Part shown: piece by piece, positions 1 through 7,587 of the stretch
Numbering within the stretch: the stretch's first letter is position 1
How the letters are laid out: the number at the start of each line of letters is the position of its first letter
Virus record (IMG/VR): IMGVR_UViG_3300037199_000247
Location: 1 to 22,502 of that record
Length of the DNA: 22,502 nucleotides
Strand: one strand, 5' to 3'
DNA from: a virus
The notes under the pieces: model-generated
Told to the model about the DNA's origin: nothing
Database searches by the model: none
The model's input: only the letters and a program-made list of their open reading frames with translations
Position numbers and translations under genes: made by a program

Positions 1-1
1 C

Positions 2-733
2 TGGCTGGAACAACTCAGCGCCGAACGCGTCCGCGCCCGTGTGCCGCAGGTGTTCGAATTGTTGGGAGTCAGCGCGCTGTTTGTCGATGCCGGCCCCTTG
101 CGCGACCTCGCGCGCGATCTCTGTTTTCTGTTGAATGGCCTTACCAGTTTTCATCCGTCGCCGCTTCCCGATCCCGAGCGCGCCGTCATTCATTTTCCCG
201 GCGGTCTCACGTGGGACGGCGCGAACCAGCGCTGGCGCGGCCTGCGTTGCGCGGCGGTCGAGTTCACGCTCAAGGAAGGGAAGGGGGTCGTCCACAAACT
301 CGGCATCACGCAGGACGGCCTTTTCTATCCCGTCATCGCCTGCAACCGCGACGAGACCATCGAACGCGTCGTCAACGAACTGCTCACCGCCGCCGAGAAC
401 GTCATTGAAGTCATCGACGGCAAACTGCGCACCACGCCGTCGATTCGCCTGCCCGAACGGGGAGTCGCCACGCCGAAGATCATCGACGCGTTCGACGCCC
501 ACATCGTTTCCGGCAGCCGCCGCGAACGCGACGAACGCGGCCACGCCGAGCATTTTGTCGACGGTTGCGAAAATCATTTGCTGCTCAGCGACGCCTACAG
601 CGCGCTCGCGGAATCCGTGTGTGAACACCCCATCGCGCTCCCGCCTACCGGCGCGATGAATCCCACCACCTCCTGCACACTCGGAAACCGCGGCCGCTGG
701 GGCGCGCCCATTTTGGCCAGGAGAACCTGGTGA
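2..733 (+). CDS. Phage terminase large subunit, C-terminal part (partial)
   Basis: The reading frame is open at the left edge, so the N-terminal ATPase domain lies outside the window; about 243 codons remain. What is seen fits the RNase H-like nuclease half of a large terminase, which cuts concatemeric DNA during packaging into the prohead. There is a hydrophobic strand ending in Asp (ALFVDAGPLRDLA), as in the Mu gp28 type, and a late segment, ENHLLLSDAYSALAE, resembling the final helix and acidic residue of these nucleases. The strongest support is context: a Mu gp29-type portal follows after one small gene. A GTG at 41 could be mistaken for the start, but the frame continues upstream without a stop. 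The stop at 731-733 adjoins the next gene's leader. The nuclease assignment rests on position and weak motifs, not on a clear full-length match. Confidence 0.66.
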   Translation, partial: WLEQLSAERVRARVPQVFELLGVSALFVDAGPLRDLARDLCFLLNGLTSFHPSPLPDPERAVIHFPGGLTWDGANQRWRGLRCAAVEFTLKEGKGVVHKLGITQDGLFYPVIACNRDETIERVVNELLTAAENVIEVIDGKLRTTPSIRLPERGVATPKIIDAFDAHIVSGSRRERDERGHAEHFVDGCENHLLLSDAYSALAESVCEHPIALPPTGAMNPTTSCTLGNRGRWGAPILARRTW

Positions 734-768
734 AACCAAAAACCAACCCAACCCAAAGGAAATCGAAA

Positions 769-1164
769 ATGAAGAAGCTCATGTTCTCACTGCTGTTCAC
801 CGCGAGTGTCCTGGCGACGTACGTCTACGCGCAAACCGGCTACCCGCTCGGCTCGGACGTCGCGTCGACAATCACTACGAGCAAATTCAACATCGTCGGC
901 ACGAGTTCGACGCTCGTCGCGACCGACAACGCCGACCGCGTGTTCTGCAAGATCGTCCAGCGCGGCACCAACGCCATCGATGTGGGTTACAGCCTCACCG
1001 TGACGAACGGCCAGCAGGACTATATCGCCGGAAACATCGGCGGCACGTGGGACACGAAACGCCCCGCGCTCTACAAGGGAGCCATCTCGGCCATTCTCGA
1101 CAGCTCCACGGCGACCCTCACGTCCGCCGTCACCGTCATCGAAGGCACACGCCAGAGTTTCTAA
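769..1164 (+). CDS. Small secreted-type protein between terminase and portal
   Basis: This 131-aa protein starts at ATG 769, preceded by an AAAGGA ribosome site at 755-760; an in-frame GTG at 730 lacks a good site and would bury the signal sequence. The N-terminus is a textbook Sec signal peptide: MKK, a hydrophobic stretch to about residue 18, and a probable cleavage at VYA/QTG near residue 21. The mature 110 residues look all-beta, with a pattern (STLVATDNADRVFCKIVQRG ... GTWDTKRPALYKGAISAI ... VTVIEG) that resembles the small beta-sandwich proteins found beside phage head and tail genes. No enzymatic motif is visible. The place between terminase and portal is unusual for a secreted product. 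It could be a decoration protein with a hydrophobic N-terminus, or a truly exported protein. Function unknown. Confidence 0.75.
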   Translation: MKKLMFSLLFTASVLATYVYAQTGYPLGSDVASTITTSKFNIVGTSSTLVATDNADRVFCKIVQRGTNAIDVGYSLTVTNGQQDYIAGNIGGTWDTKRPALYKGAISAILDSSTATLTSAVTVIEGTRQSF

Positions 1165-1191
1165 CCGGTTGGATCGCACACGAGAAATCCC

Positions 1192-2589
1192 ATGGCCAAT
1201 CGCCTCAGAAAAACATGGCAAGCGCTGAAAGGTTTTGGCACGGAAATATTCCGCGCCGACAGCGCCGGCCTCTTCCAATTCGGCGAGAGCAATCTCGTGG
1301 ACGCCCCTCGCAAATCGGGCGCGCCGCCCGTTCCGCCGGCACCCGGCACCATCGTCAAAGCGCAGGTGGCAGAGCGCTGGATGAACCAGGTCACGCGCGG
1401 CCTCACGCCCGAAGCCATTGATGATTATCTCACGACGGCGATCAGCGGTGACACACTGAACCAGTTCGCTCTCTTCGAGGAGATGGAAGAGAAATGGCCC
1501 GAGCTGCGTCTCGCGCTCTACAAACACAAACTCAAGGCCGCGCGCCGCAATCCGCGCATCGTTCCGCCGGACCATCCGCAGAATCCCGCGCTGGCGAAGG
1601 AGAAAGCCGACTTCGCGAACTACGTGTTTGCCGCGATGCGCCACTGGCATCGTACCGCTTTCAATCTTCTCGATGCCGTCGGCAAAGGCATCAGCGGCGC
1701 GGAGATCGATTGGCAACCAGGGGAGGTGGTCGGGCCGAACCGTTCCTCGCGACGCGCCGCCGTGGTCATCGCGGAAATGCCGTGGGTGAATTATCGCCAC
1801 TGGAGTTGGTGGTGGGACAAACCCGAGCTGCAGTTGTTCCCTGACCTGCGCAACCGCGGGCTGCACATCGACGTGCCCGACCGCAAATTCGTCATCTTCC
1901 ACCACCTCTCCAAGAGCGGCCATCCCGCGCGCGCCGCGATCCTGCGTCCGCTCGCCTGGTATTTCCTCATCTACCTCTACACGATGAAGGACTGGAGCAC
2001 GCTCGCGGAGACTTTTGGTGTCGATATCGCCCACGCGTTTTGCAACAAGGACGCGACGCAGGAGCAGCGTAACGCGATTCTCTTGCATCTCTCCCGGCTC
2101 GCCGCCCGCGCCGGTGTGTTCGACGAAGGGACGGTCGTCAATCTCCAGCGCGCCGGCGGTGGCAGCTCGTTCCCGCAGGAAGCGTTGGTGAAATATTGCT
2201 CCGAGAAAGCGCTCGAATGCCTCCTCGGCGCAACGCTCGGCACGCAAGCCGGCATCCACGGCGCGCGTTCCCTGGGCCTGGTCCAGCAAGACGAAACGGA
2301 AGAGTTGGTGGATTGGACGGCTCTCCTCTTCGCGGGAACGATGACCGGCACCGCGTTGCGTTGGTTGATGGATTTCAACTTCACCGACCCGACCGACAAT
2401 CCCGTGATGGAATTGCCGGGAGCAAGCCGTCGCGACATCGCCGCTCTCGCCAACGTCGTAAATACGTTGGTCAACCTCGGCCTGCGCGTCCCCGAATCCT
2501 GGGCCCACGCCCAGTTCGACATCCCGCAGCCCGGCGCAACCACCGAGCGCCTACTAACTCCGAGTCAAATCAACCCTTCAGGAGATTAA
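1192..2589 (+). CDS. Mu gp29-like portal protein (DUF935)
   Basis: This 465-aa protein matches the DUF935 (Mu gp29) portal family. Twelve copies form the ring at the unique capsid vertex through which DNA enters and to which the tail joins. The hallmark segment begins near residue 252: RPLAWYFLIYLYTMKDW, followed by ETFGVDIAHAF, equivalent to the family's signature of a tryptophan-rich helix leading into (A)E-FG-P. A tryptophan-rich stretch near residues 198-210 (NYRHWSWWWDKPEL) also fits. Mu gp29 is about 510 aa, so this is slightly short, mainly at the C-terminus. The start is ATG 1192 with only a weak upstream GAGA. The gene lies between the signal-peptide protein and a gpI-like protease, the Mu head order except that the usual gp30 minor head gene does not follow. 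Confidence 0.88.
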   Translation: MANRLRKTWQALKGFGTEIFRADSAGLFQFGESNLVDAPRKSGAPPVPPAPGTIVKAQVAERWMNQVTRGLTPEAIDDYLTTAISGDTLNQFALFEEMEEKWPELRLALYKHKLKAARRNPRIVPPDHPQNPALAKEKADFANYVFAAMRHWHRTAFNLLDAVGKGISGAEIDWQPGEVVGPNRSSRRAAVVIAEMPWVNYRHWSWWWDKPELQLFPDLRNRGLHIDVPDRKFVIFHHLSKSGHPARAAILRPLAWYFLIYLYTMKDWSTLAETFGVDIAHAFCNKDATQEQRNAILLHLSRLAARAGVFDEGTVVNLQRAGGGSSFPQEALVKYCSEKALECLLGATLGTQAGIHGARSLGLVQQDETEELVDWTALLFAGTMTGTALRWLMDFNFTDPTDNPVMELPGASRRDIAALANVVNTLVNLGLRVPESWAHAQFDIPQPGATTERLLTPSQINPSGD

Positions 2590-2590
2590 A

Positions 2591-3688
2591 ATGTCTGAAG
2601 CAGCACCATCAAACACAAAACACGCCGTCGCCCTCACCGGCCTTTCGACCGCAATCCAAAATCCGAAATCGGCAATCCAAAATCGAACCGATCTGTGGAT
2701 CGTTTATCTGCCAAAAGGTGATCGCGCCGTGGACCAGAACGCGGAGGACGGCACGCCGACGAAATTGCGCGTTAATCCCTCCGCACTTTCCGCGAAGCGC
2801 ATGGAGGCCGCGCGCCGTCTCGCCGCCGTGAAGCCCAACGCGAACCAGCCCTATACGGATTATAACCATGACGATAAGGAAGCCAGCGGTCGGCCCTTGA
2901 AATTCGCGTGGCACGATGATCTCGGCGTGATCGGTCTCACACGGCGCACGCTCCAGGCCATCGAACGCACCACGGGCGATCCGCCCGAGTTCCAGGCCTT
3001 CTCGCCGCACGTGCCCATCGATCCCGAATCGGGCGAGGCCGTGGGTATCTATATGAACTGCGGCGGTTTCGTGAACCGCCCGCTTTTCGGCGACGCGACG
3101 TCGCTCTCCGCCGCCGCGCATCTCCCGCAAGAATTGGTAGCCGCCGATCCGCGCGAAGTCGAACTCGTCAGCGCCGCGCCGGACGAGGTTCATCCTTTCA
3201 GCGAGCTCATCGCCAAACTCTGCGCGCACTACCAACTCGACGCGTCAACCGTCACCGAACCCGAGTTGATCGCCGCCTTCGAGAAGTCCGTCGTGCCCCA
3301 ACCCGCTGAGCTAACCGCAAAGGCCGCGCTTCACAAACCGTCCGACGAAGAAATCGGAATGGAGCTTGTCGGCTTTGCGGTTGGCTGCGGGATTCTCGCG
3401 CCTGCCGAGAAAACCGAATGGGAACGCCGCCTCGCCAAGGACCGCGCGGGTTGGACGAAGGAGTTGCTCGCGAAAGCGCCGAGCGTGTTGCTCGGCCGAG
3501 TCATTCAAGATCAATCCGCCATTCACGCCGCGGGCGGTGCGAAACCAAAAGCGAAATGGGAACAACGCGTCGAGGAACTTTGCGCGAAGGACCCGCTCAT
3601 CGCTCCCATCGCCGCCAAGGATCCCGCGCGCGCCAAATCGATTGCGCTCGAACGAATCGCCAAGGAGGAGCCAGCGCTCCTCAGGTAA
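2591..3688 (+). CDS. Mu gpI-like capsid maturation protease/scaffold
   Basis: This 365-aa protein fits the Mu gpI family, in which an N-terminal protease is followed by a scaffold domain that is degraded as the prohead matures. In the first half are a histidine in DYNHDD (H93), FQAFSPH with a serine at 138 that aligns with the family's conserved YR-LSPV element, and GFVNRPLFG (159-167) matching its LTNNPAL element. The second half (from about 230) is helical and charged, and AVGCGILAPAEKTEWERRL resembles the family's G-hL-PAE region. The start ATG 2591 lies two bases after the portal stop with AGGAG at 2580-2584. Residues about 20-32 (AIQNPKSAIQN) are encoded by a host-type short repeat and look like an insertion before the protease core. 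The family is well supported; catalytic roles are inferred. Confidence 0.8.
   Translation: MSEAAPSNTKHAVALTGLSTAIQNPKSAIQNRTDLWIVYLPKGDRAVDQNAEDGTPTKLRVNPSALSAKRMEAARRLAAVKPNANQPYTDYNHDDKEASGRPLKFAWHDDLGVIGLTRRTLQAIERTTGDPPEFQAFSPHVPIDPESGEAVGIYMNCGGFVNRPLFGDATSLSAAAHLPQELVAADPREVELVSAAPDEVHPFSELIAKLCAHYQLDASTVTEPELIAAFEKSVVPQPAELTAKAALHKPSDEEIGMELVGFAVGCGILAPAEKTEWERRLAKDRAGWTKELLAKAPSVLLGRVIQDQSAIHAAGGAKPKAKWEQRVEELCAKDPLIAPIAAKDPARAKSIALERIAKEEPALLR
2651..2684 (+). repeat. Host-type CCAAAATC short repeat inside the protease gene
   Basis: The 13-mer GCAATCCAAAATC occurs twice, at 2651-2663 and 2672-2684, a period of 21 bases or exactly seven codons, separated by CGAAATCG. It is translated as AIQN-PKS-AIQN. 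Strings of CCAAAATC/CCGAAATC are familiar to me as interspersed intergenic repeats in Planctomycetes and Verrucomicrobia; that link is from memory. The AT-richness and tandem form contrast sharply with the surrounding GC-rich codons. Confidence 0.7.
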
Positions 3689-3721
3689 CCAAAACCAAAA
3701 ACCAAAAGAGGAGACACACAA

Positions 3722-4087
3722 ATGTGGAGCAGAACCGTTGAGACCGCCGTAAAGCTTGGCTTTGCGGTTAACCGAGGCAGCGTGGACGGCAATGTCGTTC
3801 CCGCCGCCGACGGCACGAAACCGACGTTCCCTGTTTTCAGTGAACGCCCCGACGTGGGCACGATCATCGCCGCGGGCAACACGGTCGCCATTGTCACGGA
3901 CGACGGCGACCGGGAAATCTACGTGATCCTGGGCAACACGGTCACCGAATTCCAATTCGGCATGTCCGATTTGAATGGCGCCTGGATTCCCGCGACCACT
4001 GGCAATTACACGGGCGTGCAATTCCTGCAAAGTGGCGTCGCCGGCGACGTCGTGAAGGCCCGCGCCGCGCAATTCAAACTCCCGTAA
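3722..4087 (+). CDS. Small head protein, probable capsid decoration/cement
   Basis: This 121-aa protein has a strong ribosome site (GAGGAG, 3708-3713, eight bases before ATG 3722). It lies between the protease/scaffold and the major capsid gene, the usual slot for a capsid decoration protein (gpD-like or DUF2190-like). The sequence is beta-rich and glycine-rich without transmembrane segments, cysteines or catalytic motifs; VDGNVVPAADG, GTIIAAGNTVAIV and GNYTGVQFL suggest short strands and turns. I do not recognise a specific family, so the call rests on size, composition and position. Its leader carries a CCAAAAACCAAA motif also seen before two other genes here. An alternative is a head assembly factor unrelated to decoration. 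Confidence 0.55.
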   Translation: MWSRTVETAVKLGFAVNRGSVDGNVVPAADGTKPTFPVFSERPDVGTIIAAGNTVAIVTDDGDREIYVILGNTVTEFQFGMSDLNGAWIPATTGNYTGVQFLQSGVAGDVVKARAAQFKLP

Positions 4088-4111
4088 CGCAACCAGCAAA
4101 GGAAAACGCAT

Positions 4112-5131
4112 ATGGCATCCGAACCGCAACTCCTGACACTTAACGCGCAGCTCACGACGTTCGTCGCGGGCGTGCAACCGCCCGATTTGCTCGGACGCAT
4201 CATCGCGCCGACATCCCCGGCGCAATTGATCTCCGACGTGAAATTCAACTGGTGGAAATTTGACCCCGCCGAGTACCTGCGCCAGCAGGACACGAAGGTC
4301 AACCGCCGCGGCACCATTCCCGTGACGGATTTCGCTTTCACCACGGACTCCGATGTTCTCGCCGATCACGGCCAGCAGATCGTCAATCCCAACGACATCA
4401 GCTTGCTCAGCGAGGGCCAGCCGCCGCAGATTTTGCAGGCGCCGGTGAATGTCCGCATGGCAAAACTCAAGGCGTTGACCGAGACGTTCTGGTTCTCGCA
4501 CGAGTTTGAAGTGCGCGACCTCGTCTTCACTGCCGCCAATTACGCGTCGGCCAACACGCGCGTCGCCGCCACCACCGACATGCTCGACAATTCGGACAAC
4601 GAGCCGATCAAGATCATCCAGACGTTGATCGACACGCCGCTGATTCCACCGAACGCGTTGGTCATGGGACTCGCCGTCTGGCGTCCGCTGCAACGTCATC
4701 CGCAAATGGTCAGCGCGATCAAGGCCGTCCTCGGCACCCGCGCCGCCGTCAGCGGTCAGGTCAACCAGGATGAAGTCGCAGCGTTCTTCGGGCTGAAGCA
4801 GGTGCTCGTGGGCAAGCAGCGCACCAACAACGCGAACCCCGGTCAAACCGCCAGCTACCGTCGTATCTGGGGCAAGCACCTCGCTGCGATTCGCATCGAG
4901 GACGCGCCGCAGTCCACCGTCTCGCCGTACCCCGGCACCGCTCTCACGGCGTACGGAAACATTATGAACGCCGGCCCGATCTTCGTCGCCTCCCGCACGA
5001 TCCAGCCGGGCGAGGAAAACGGCGGCCTCTACGGCGCCGTCGCGGACATCATCGGTCACACCCGCAAGGTTCTTATGGTCAACCAGGATTCCTGTTACCT
5101 CCTGCAAAACTGCGTGACCAACGACGTCTGA
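4112..5131 (+). CDS. Major capsid protein
   Basis: This 339-aa protein is in the position of the major capsid protein, directly after protease/scaffold and decoration genes and before the gp36 connector. Sequence features agree with an HK97-fold shell protein: a long N-terminal region, a helical segment around residues 110-160, an NALVMGLAVWRPL strand-helix (about 186-198), and AAFFGLKQVLVGKQRTN followed by a tyrosine-rich segment, resembling the capsid element in which peptides such as FGLK-I-VG are common. There is no evident long delta domain, in keeping with a separate gpI scaffold. Start ATG 4112 has AAAGGA at 4097-4102. Fold assignment is inferred; the location makes the role likely. 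Confidence 0.8.
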   Translation: MASEPQLLTLNAQLTTFVAGVQPPDLLGRIIAPTSPAQLISDVKFNWWKFDPAEYLRQQDTKVNRRGTIPVTDFAFTTDSDVLADHGQQIVNPNDISLLSEGQPPQILQAPVNVRMAKLKALTETFWFSHEFEVRDLVFTAANYASANTRVAATTDMLDNSDNEPIKIIQTLIDTPLIPPNALVMGLAVWRPLQRHPQMVSAIKAVLGTRAAVSGQVNQDEVAAFFGLKQVLVGKQRTNNANPGQTASYRRIWGKHLAAIRIEDAPQSTVSPYPGTALTAYGNIMNAGPIFVASRTIQPGEENGGLYGAVADIIGHTRKVLMVNQDSCYLLQNCVTNDV

Positions 5132-5146
5132 TCCAGTCACTCAAAT

Positions 5147-5189
5147 CCTGACCCTCTCCCCTCCGGGGGAGAGGGTCAGGGTGCGGGGG
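5147..5189 (+). repeat. Palindromic GC-rich repeat, copy 1, carrying the next gene's ribosome site
   Basis: A perfect inverted repeat with 15-base arms (5147-5161 and 5166-5180) and loop TCCG fills most of the gap between the capsid and gp36 genes. Its central 25 bases (5152-5176) are identical to 7588-7612. Beyond the hairpin, a G-rich tail (GCGGGGGA, 5183-5190) is the only purine-rich ribosome site ahead of ATG 5200. There is no U-run, so an intrinsic terminator is unlikely; it may stabilise the upstream capsid message or trim readthrough. It resembles REP-like CCCTCTCCCC elements scattered through many bacterial genomes. Confidence 0.85.
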
Positions 5190-5199
5190 AAATAAAAAC

Positions 5200-5676
5200 A
5201 TGACTATCATCAACGCCTTCCTGGCAGCCGACGACGTGACCGATAACTTCAGCCCCGCCCAGCTCATCGAGTTACTCGACGATCCTGTGAATCCCACCGG
5301 CGCGTTGAACACCACTCTCCGCGATAAAATCATCGCGCGCGTCAACGGCGAAGCCAGCAGCCTCGCCTCCGGTAAACTCCTCTTCCCGCTGCAGGTCGAC
5401 GACTCCGACGCCGACAACATCAAGGCCACCCTGGCGGGTTTCGCACTCGACATGTTCGAGTACTACGCGATGAAAGACAAACCGCACATCCTTCAAGCAT
5501 TCACCGGCGTGCAAGACGGCTACAACCGCGCCGTCGCCTGGCTCGAAGCCGTCCGCGACGGCAAAGCCACCATCGGCACGAGCAAAACCATTCCCGGCGC
5601 CGAAGCCCGCAATGCCGCCGTCGAAACCAGCGCGCACAAGGGCACCTTCGAACGCAAACGGATGAGAGGTTGGTAA
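5200..5676 (+). CDS. Mu gp36-like head-tail connector (DUF1320)
   Basis: This 158-aa protein fits the DUF1320 (Mu gp36) family, thought to form part of the head-tail connector below the portal. Family marks include an N-terminal helix-turn region, then LRDKIIARVNGEASSLASGKLLFPL, equivalent to the A-ASA-ID-YL--RY-LPL element, a middle helix LAGFALDMFEYY (I-A-Y-L), and YNRAVAWLEAVRDGKATIG, the typical Y--A--WL--I--G---L motif. The C-terminus GTFERKRMRGW resembles the family's closing R-F-R---G. It begins after a palindromic repeat whose G-rich tail acts as ribosome site, and is followed after three bases by the gpG-like gene. The assignment is good from motif order and neighbours. Confidence 0.82.
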   Translation: MTIINAFLAADDVTDNFSPAQLIELLDDPVNPTGALNTTLRDKIIARVNGEASSLASGKLLFPLQVDDSDADNIKATLAGFALDMFEYYAMKDKPHILQAFTGVQDGYNRAVAWLEAVRDGKATIGTSKTIPGAEARNAAVETSAHKGTFERKRMRGW

Positions 5677-5679
5677 CAG

Positions 5680-6222
5680 ATGCCCTTCACCATTGAACAA
5701 CATGGCTTCGACGAACAAGGCCAACGCCTCCGCCTTATCGCCGGCGGAATCAACAACCTCGATCCACTCTTAAACGTGATCGCCTCCGACCTCGCGCAGA
5801 TGTGGCGCGACAACATTGACGCCGGCCCCAACGATCGCTGGCAAGCCGGTCCTTCGTATCGCGCGGAAACCTTCGGCGGCACCACACTGCACGACCGCGG
5901 CCTGATGCAGGCCTCGATCATCGGCCAGCAGACTGGCCCATCTGAAATCACCGTCGGCAGCCCGCTCACAGTCGGCAACGGCTGGAACCTGCTCGCCATC
6001 CACGAATTTGGCGCGGAGGTGTTAGCGAAGAACAAGGAATGGCTTACCTTCCGTTACCCGCTCGCCTCATCCACCGAACCCGGCTGGGCCCGCAAAAAAG
6101 AAATCACCATCCTGAGTCGCCCAACTGCTCCTTTCGATTGGGAGCGTGACGAACTAACCCCGGAAGCCGACCAACTCGTCCACTCGCGCATCAACAGTTA
6201 CCTCGCGGAGCTATGCCAATGA
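5680..6222 (+). CDS. Mu gpG-like virion morphogenesis protein
   Basis: This 180-aa protein fits the phage virion morphogenesis family (PF05069; Mu gpG, P2 gpS), which acts in head-tail joining or tail completion. The central pattern is visible: GGTTLHDRGLMQASI (the G--L--TG-L--SI element), ITVGSPLTVGNGW (strand with VG), AIHEFGAEV (H--G), then ILSRPTAPFDW in place of the family's IPARPFL and a C-terminal helix QLVHSRINSYL. Start ATG 5680 lies three bases after the gp36 stop with GAGAGG at 5664-5669. Its stop overlaps the gp37-like start by ATGA at 6219. The order gp36, gpG, gp37 matches Mu and B3-like phages. Confidence 0.8.
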   Translation: MPFTIEQHGFDEQGQRLRLIAGGINNLDPLLNVIASDLAQMWRDNIDAGPNDRWQAGPSYRAETFGGTTLHDRGLMQASIIGQQTGPSEITVGSPLTVGNGWNLLAIHEFGAEVLAKNKEWLTFRYPLASSTEPGWARKKEITILSRPTAPFDWERDELTPEADQLVHSRINSYLAELCQ

Positions 6223-6752
6223 GCAATTACCTCATCGATATTGAGGATTCCGTCATCATCAAGGTCAACTCCGCCACGCGTCCTGACGATAACACGCGCA
6301 ATTTCTTTAATCGCGTCGACATCTTCCGCGGTGAGAAAGCCGACGTCTTTCTCGCCGTCGCCCGCGAGACCGCCCCGTCGGCTTGGCTGCGTCTCGATCG
6401 CATCCTCAACAAGCCCGAGGAATTCAAAAGTGCACGCAATCTCGGCCAACCCGTCCTGCAAGGCACGTTACGCAACGAGATCGCCTGTGTCTGGTCACTG
6501 TTCCTCTGCGCCCGCTCGTTGCGCGCCACCAAGGAACTTTCCCACGGCGGTCCCGGGGTCATCGGTGCCTACGACATGATCAACCTCGTCGTCGGCCCAT
6601 CTGCTTCGCCGCCCGCGACCCCGGGTCGGTTGCGGGGCTGGCCGCCCATCGCGCAAGCGGAACCATTTGTTTTTGTCGGCCTGGAACTGCTCGGCCAGAC
6701 GACGACTGAGACCGTGTATGAAGCTCAGTTTCGAACCCGAGTGCAACTGTGA
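6219..6752 (+). CDS. Mu gp37-like tail terminator/completion protein (DUF1834)
   Basis: This 177-aa protein fits DUF1834 (Mu gp37), a presumed tail terminator or completion protein. It has an N-terminal I--SVI-KV helix, a conserved region LQGTLRNEIACVWSLFLCARSLRA, then GPGVIGAYDMINLVVG, equivalent to the family's GIY-LI--V---L-G, and a late strand FVFVGLELLGQTTTETVYEAQF. I choose ATG 6219 because it overlaps the upstream stop as ATGA and has GGAG at 6207-6210 at eight bases; ATG 6213, two codons earlier, is also possible. It is the last gene of the Mu-type head and connector block. Function comes from family and order; motifs are moderate. Confidence 0.7.
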   Translation: MSNYLIDIEDSVIIKVNSATRPDDNTRNFFNRVDIFRGEKADVFLAVARETAPSAWLRLDRILNKPEEFKSARNLGQPVLQGTLRNEIACVWSLFLCARSLRATKELSHGGPGVIGAYDMINLVVGPSASPPATPGRLRGWPPIAQAEPFVFVGLELLGQTTTETVYEAQFRTRVQL

Positions 6753-6792
6753 AAGAAACCATTGTCAAAAACCAAAAACGGAGGAATGAGAA

Positions 6793-7578
6793 ATGAGTAA
6801 CTTGGCCATCCGCAATCGGCTGACCGTCGGCAATGTCTGGCAGGGCGGCGCGGTCGCGTTGTTCGACCGCGATTATGCCGGCGTCCTGATCGACCTGGGT
6901 AACGTCACCGATTCAAGCTTTAACCAGGAATTGGAAGCGACCGATTTCCGCACCGCCCGATCCACAGGCACGCTCGTCACCGAAGCCCGTCCGATCAAGC
7001 GCCTCGAACTACCCATCACCATTAAGTGCAACGCGCCGGATCCGCAAGCGCTCGACCTCGTGCTCTTCGGCGACGGCCAGGCCGCCTTCAGCCAGGCCTC
7101 GGCGACCGCCTCTACCCAGAACATCACCGTCGCCGCGCTCGATCTGTGGCACAAGATCGCGGGCTTCGAAATCGCCAACGTCGTCGTCAAAAAAGCCAGC
7201 ACCACCGCCGTGCTCGGCACCGATTACGATCTCGACACGGAACTCGGCGCGGTCAAGCCGCTCACCGGCGGCATGTTCTCCGTTAGCGACACCATGGCCC
7301 TTACCTTTGACCTGACCGCCATCACCAAGGTCGAAAACCGTCTCCAAACCCACATCGGTTTCGTCTACGGCGAGTTCTACCTCTACATGGTCCTCCCGCC
7401 GAACGAAGGCCGCACCGCCGAACAAGTCTGGCTCCGCCACATGGCCAAGTCCCGTTTGGAACCAACCGGCAACTTCGACTTCAGCCCTGATAAACCGGCC
7501 GAGCAATCATTCAAAATCACACCCGTCCCCAGCGGTGACGCCACGTATCCCTTCGGTTACCTGCGCCAAATCAAATAG
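6793..7578 (+). CDS. Major tail tube protein
   Basis: This 261-aa protein is in the tail tube position: after the connector set, before the tail assembly chaperones and tape measure. It reads as a beta-rich tube subunit, with an N-terminal AVALFDRDYAGVLIDLGNV strand pair, LELPITIKCNAPDPQALDLVLFGDG in the middle, a GTDYDLDTELGAV segment (residues about 140-152), and a C-terminal FDFSPDKPAEQSFKITPVPSG, a common ending in siphovirus tube proteins. No sheath gene precedes it, so the tail is non-contractile. It has the best ribosome site of the window (GGAGG, 6780-6784, eight bases from ATG), suited to an abundant protein. The leader contains the CCAAAAACC motif. Confidence 0.82.
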   Translation: MSNLAIRNRLTVGNVWQGGAVALFDRDYAGVLIDLGNVTDSSFNQELEATDFRTARSTGTLVTEARPIKRLELPITIKCNAPDPQALDLVLFGDGQAAFSQASATASTQNITVAALDLWHKIAGFEIANVVVKKASTTAVLGTDYDLDTELGAVKPLTGGMFSVSDTMALTFDLTAITKVENRLQTHIGFVYGEFYLYMVLPPNEGRTAEQVWLRHMAKSRLEPTGNFDFSPDKPAEQSFKITPVPSGDATYPFGYLRQIK

Positions 7579-7587
7579 CCGCTCTGT

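Noticed and set aside
787-2508. 573-aa open frame on the minus strand across the portal
   Set aside because: It is antisense to a well-supported portal gene, has no recognisable domain, and is arginine/glutamate/glycine-rich as expected from reading GC-rich codons backwards.
2651-2684. CRISPR array
   Set aside because: Only two 13-base units with an eight-base gap inside a coding sequence; no spacers of suitable length and no cas genes.
3311-5140. 609-aa open frame on the minus strand across protease, head protein and capsid genes
   Set aside because: It spans three real genes and their intergenic ribosome sites and has a composition typical of an antisense shadow.
5147-5180. Intrinsic terminator after the capsid gene
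   Set aside because: The hairpin is strong but is followed by a G-rich stretch, not a U-run, and the next head gene depends on the same transcript. The same hairpin recurs after the tail tube, which suggests a repeat.
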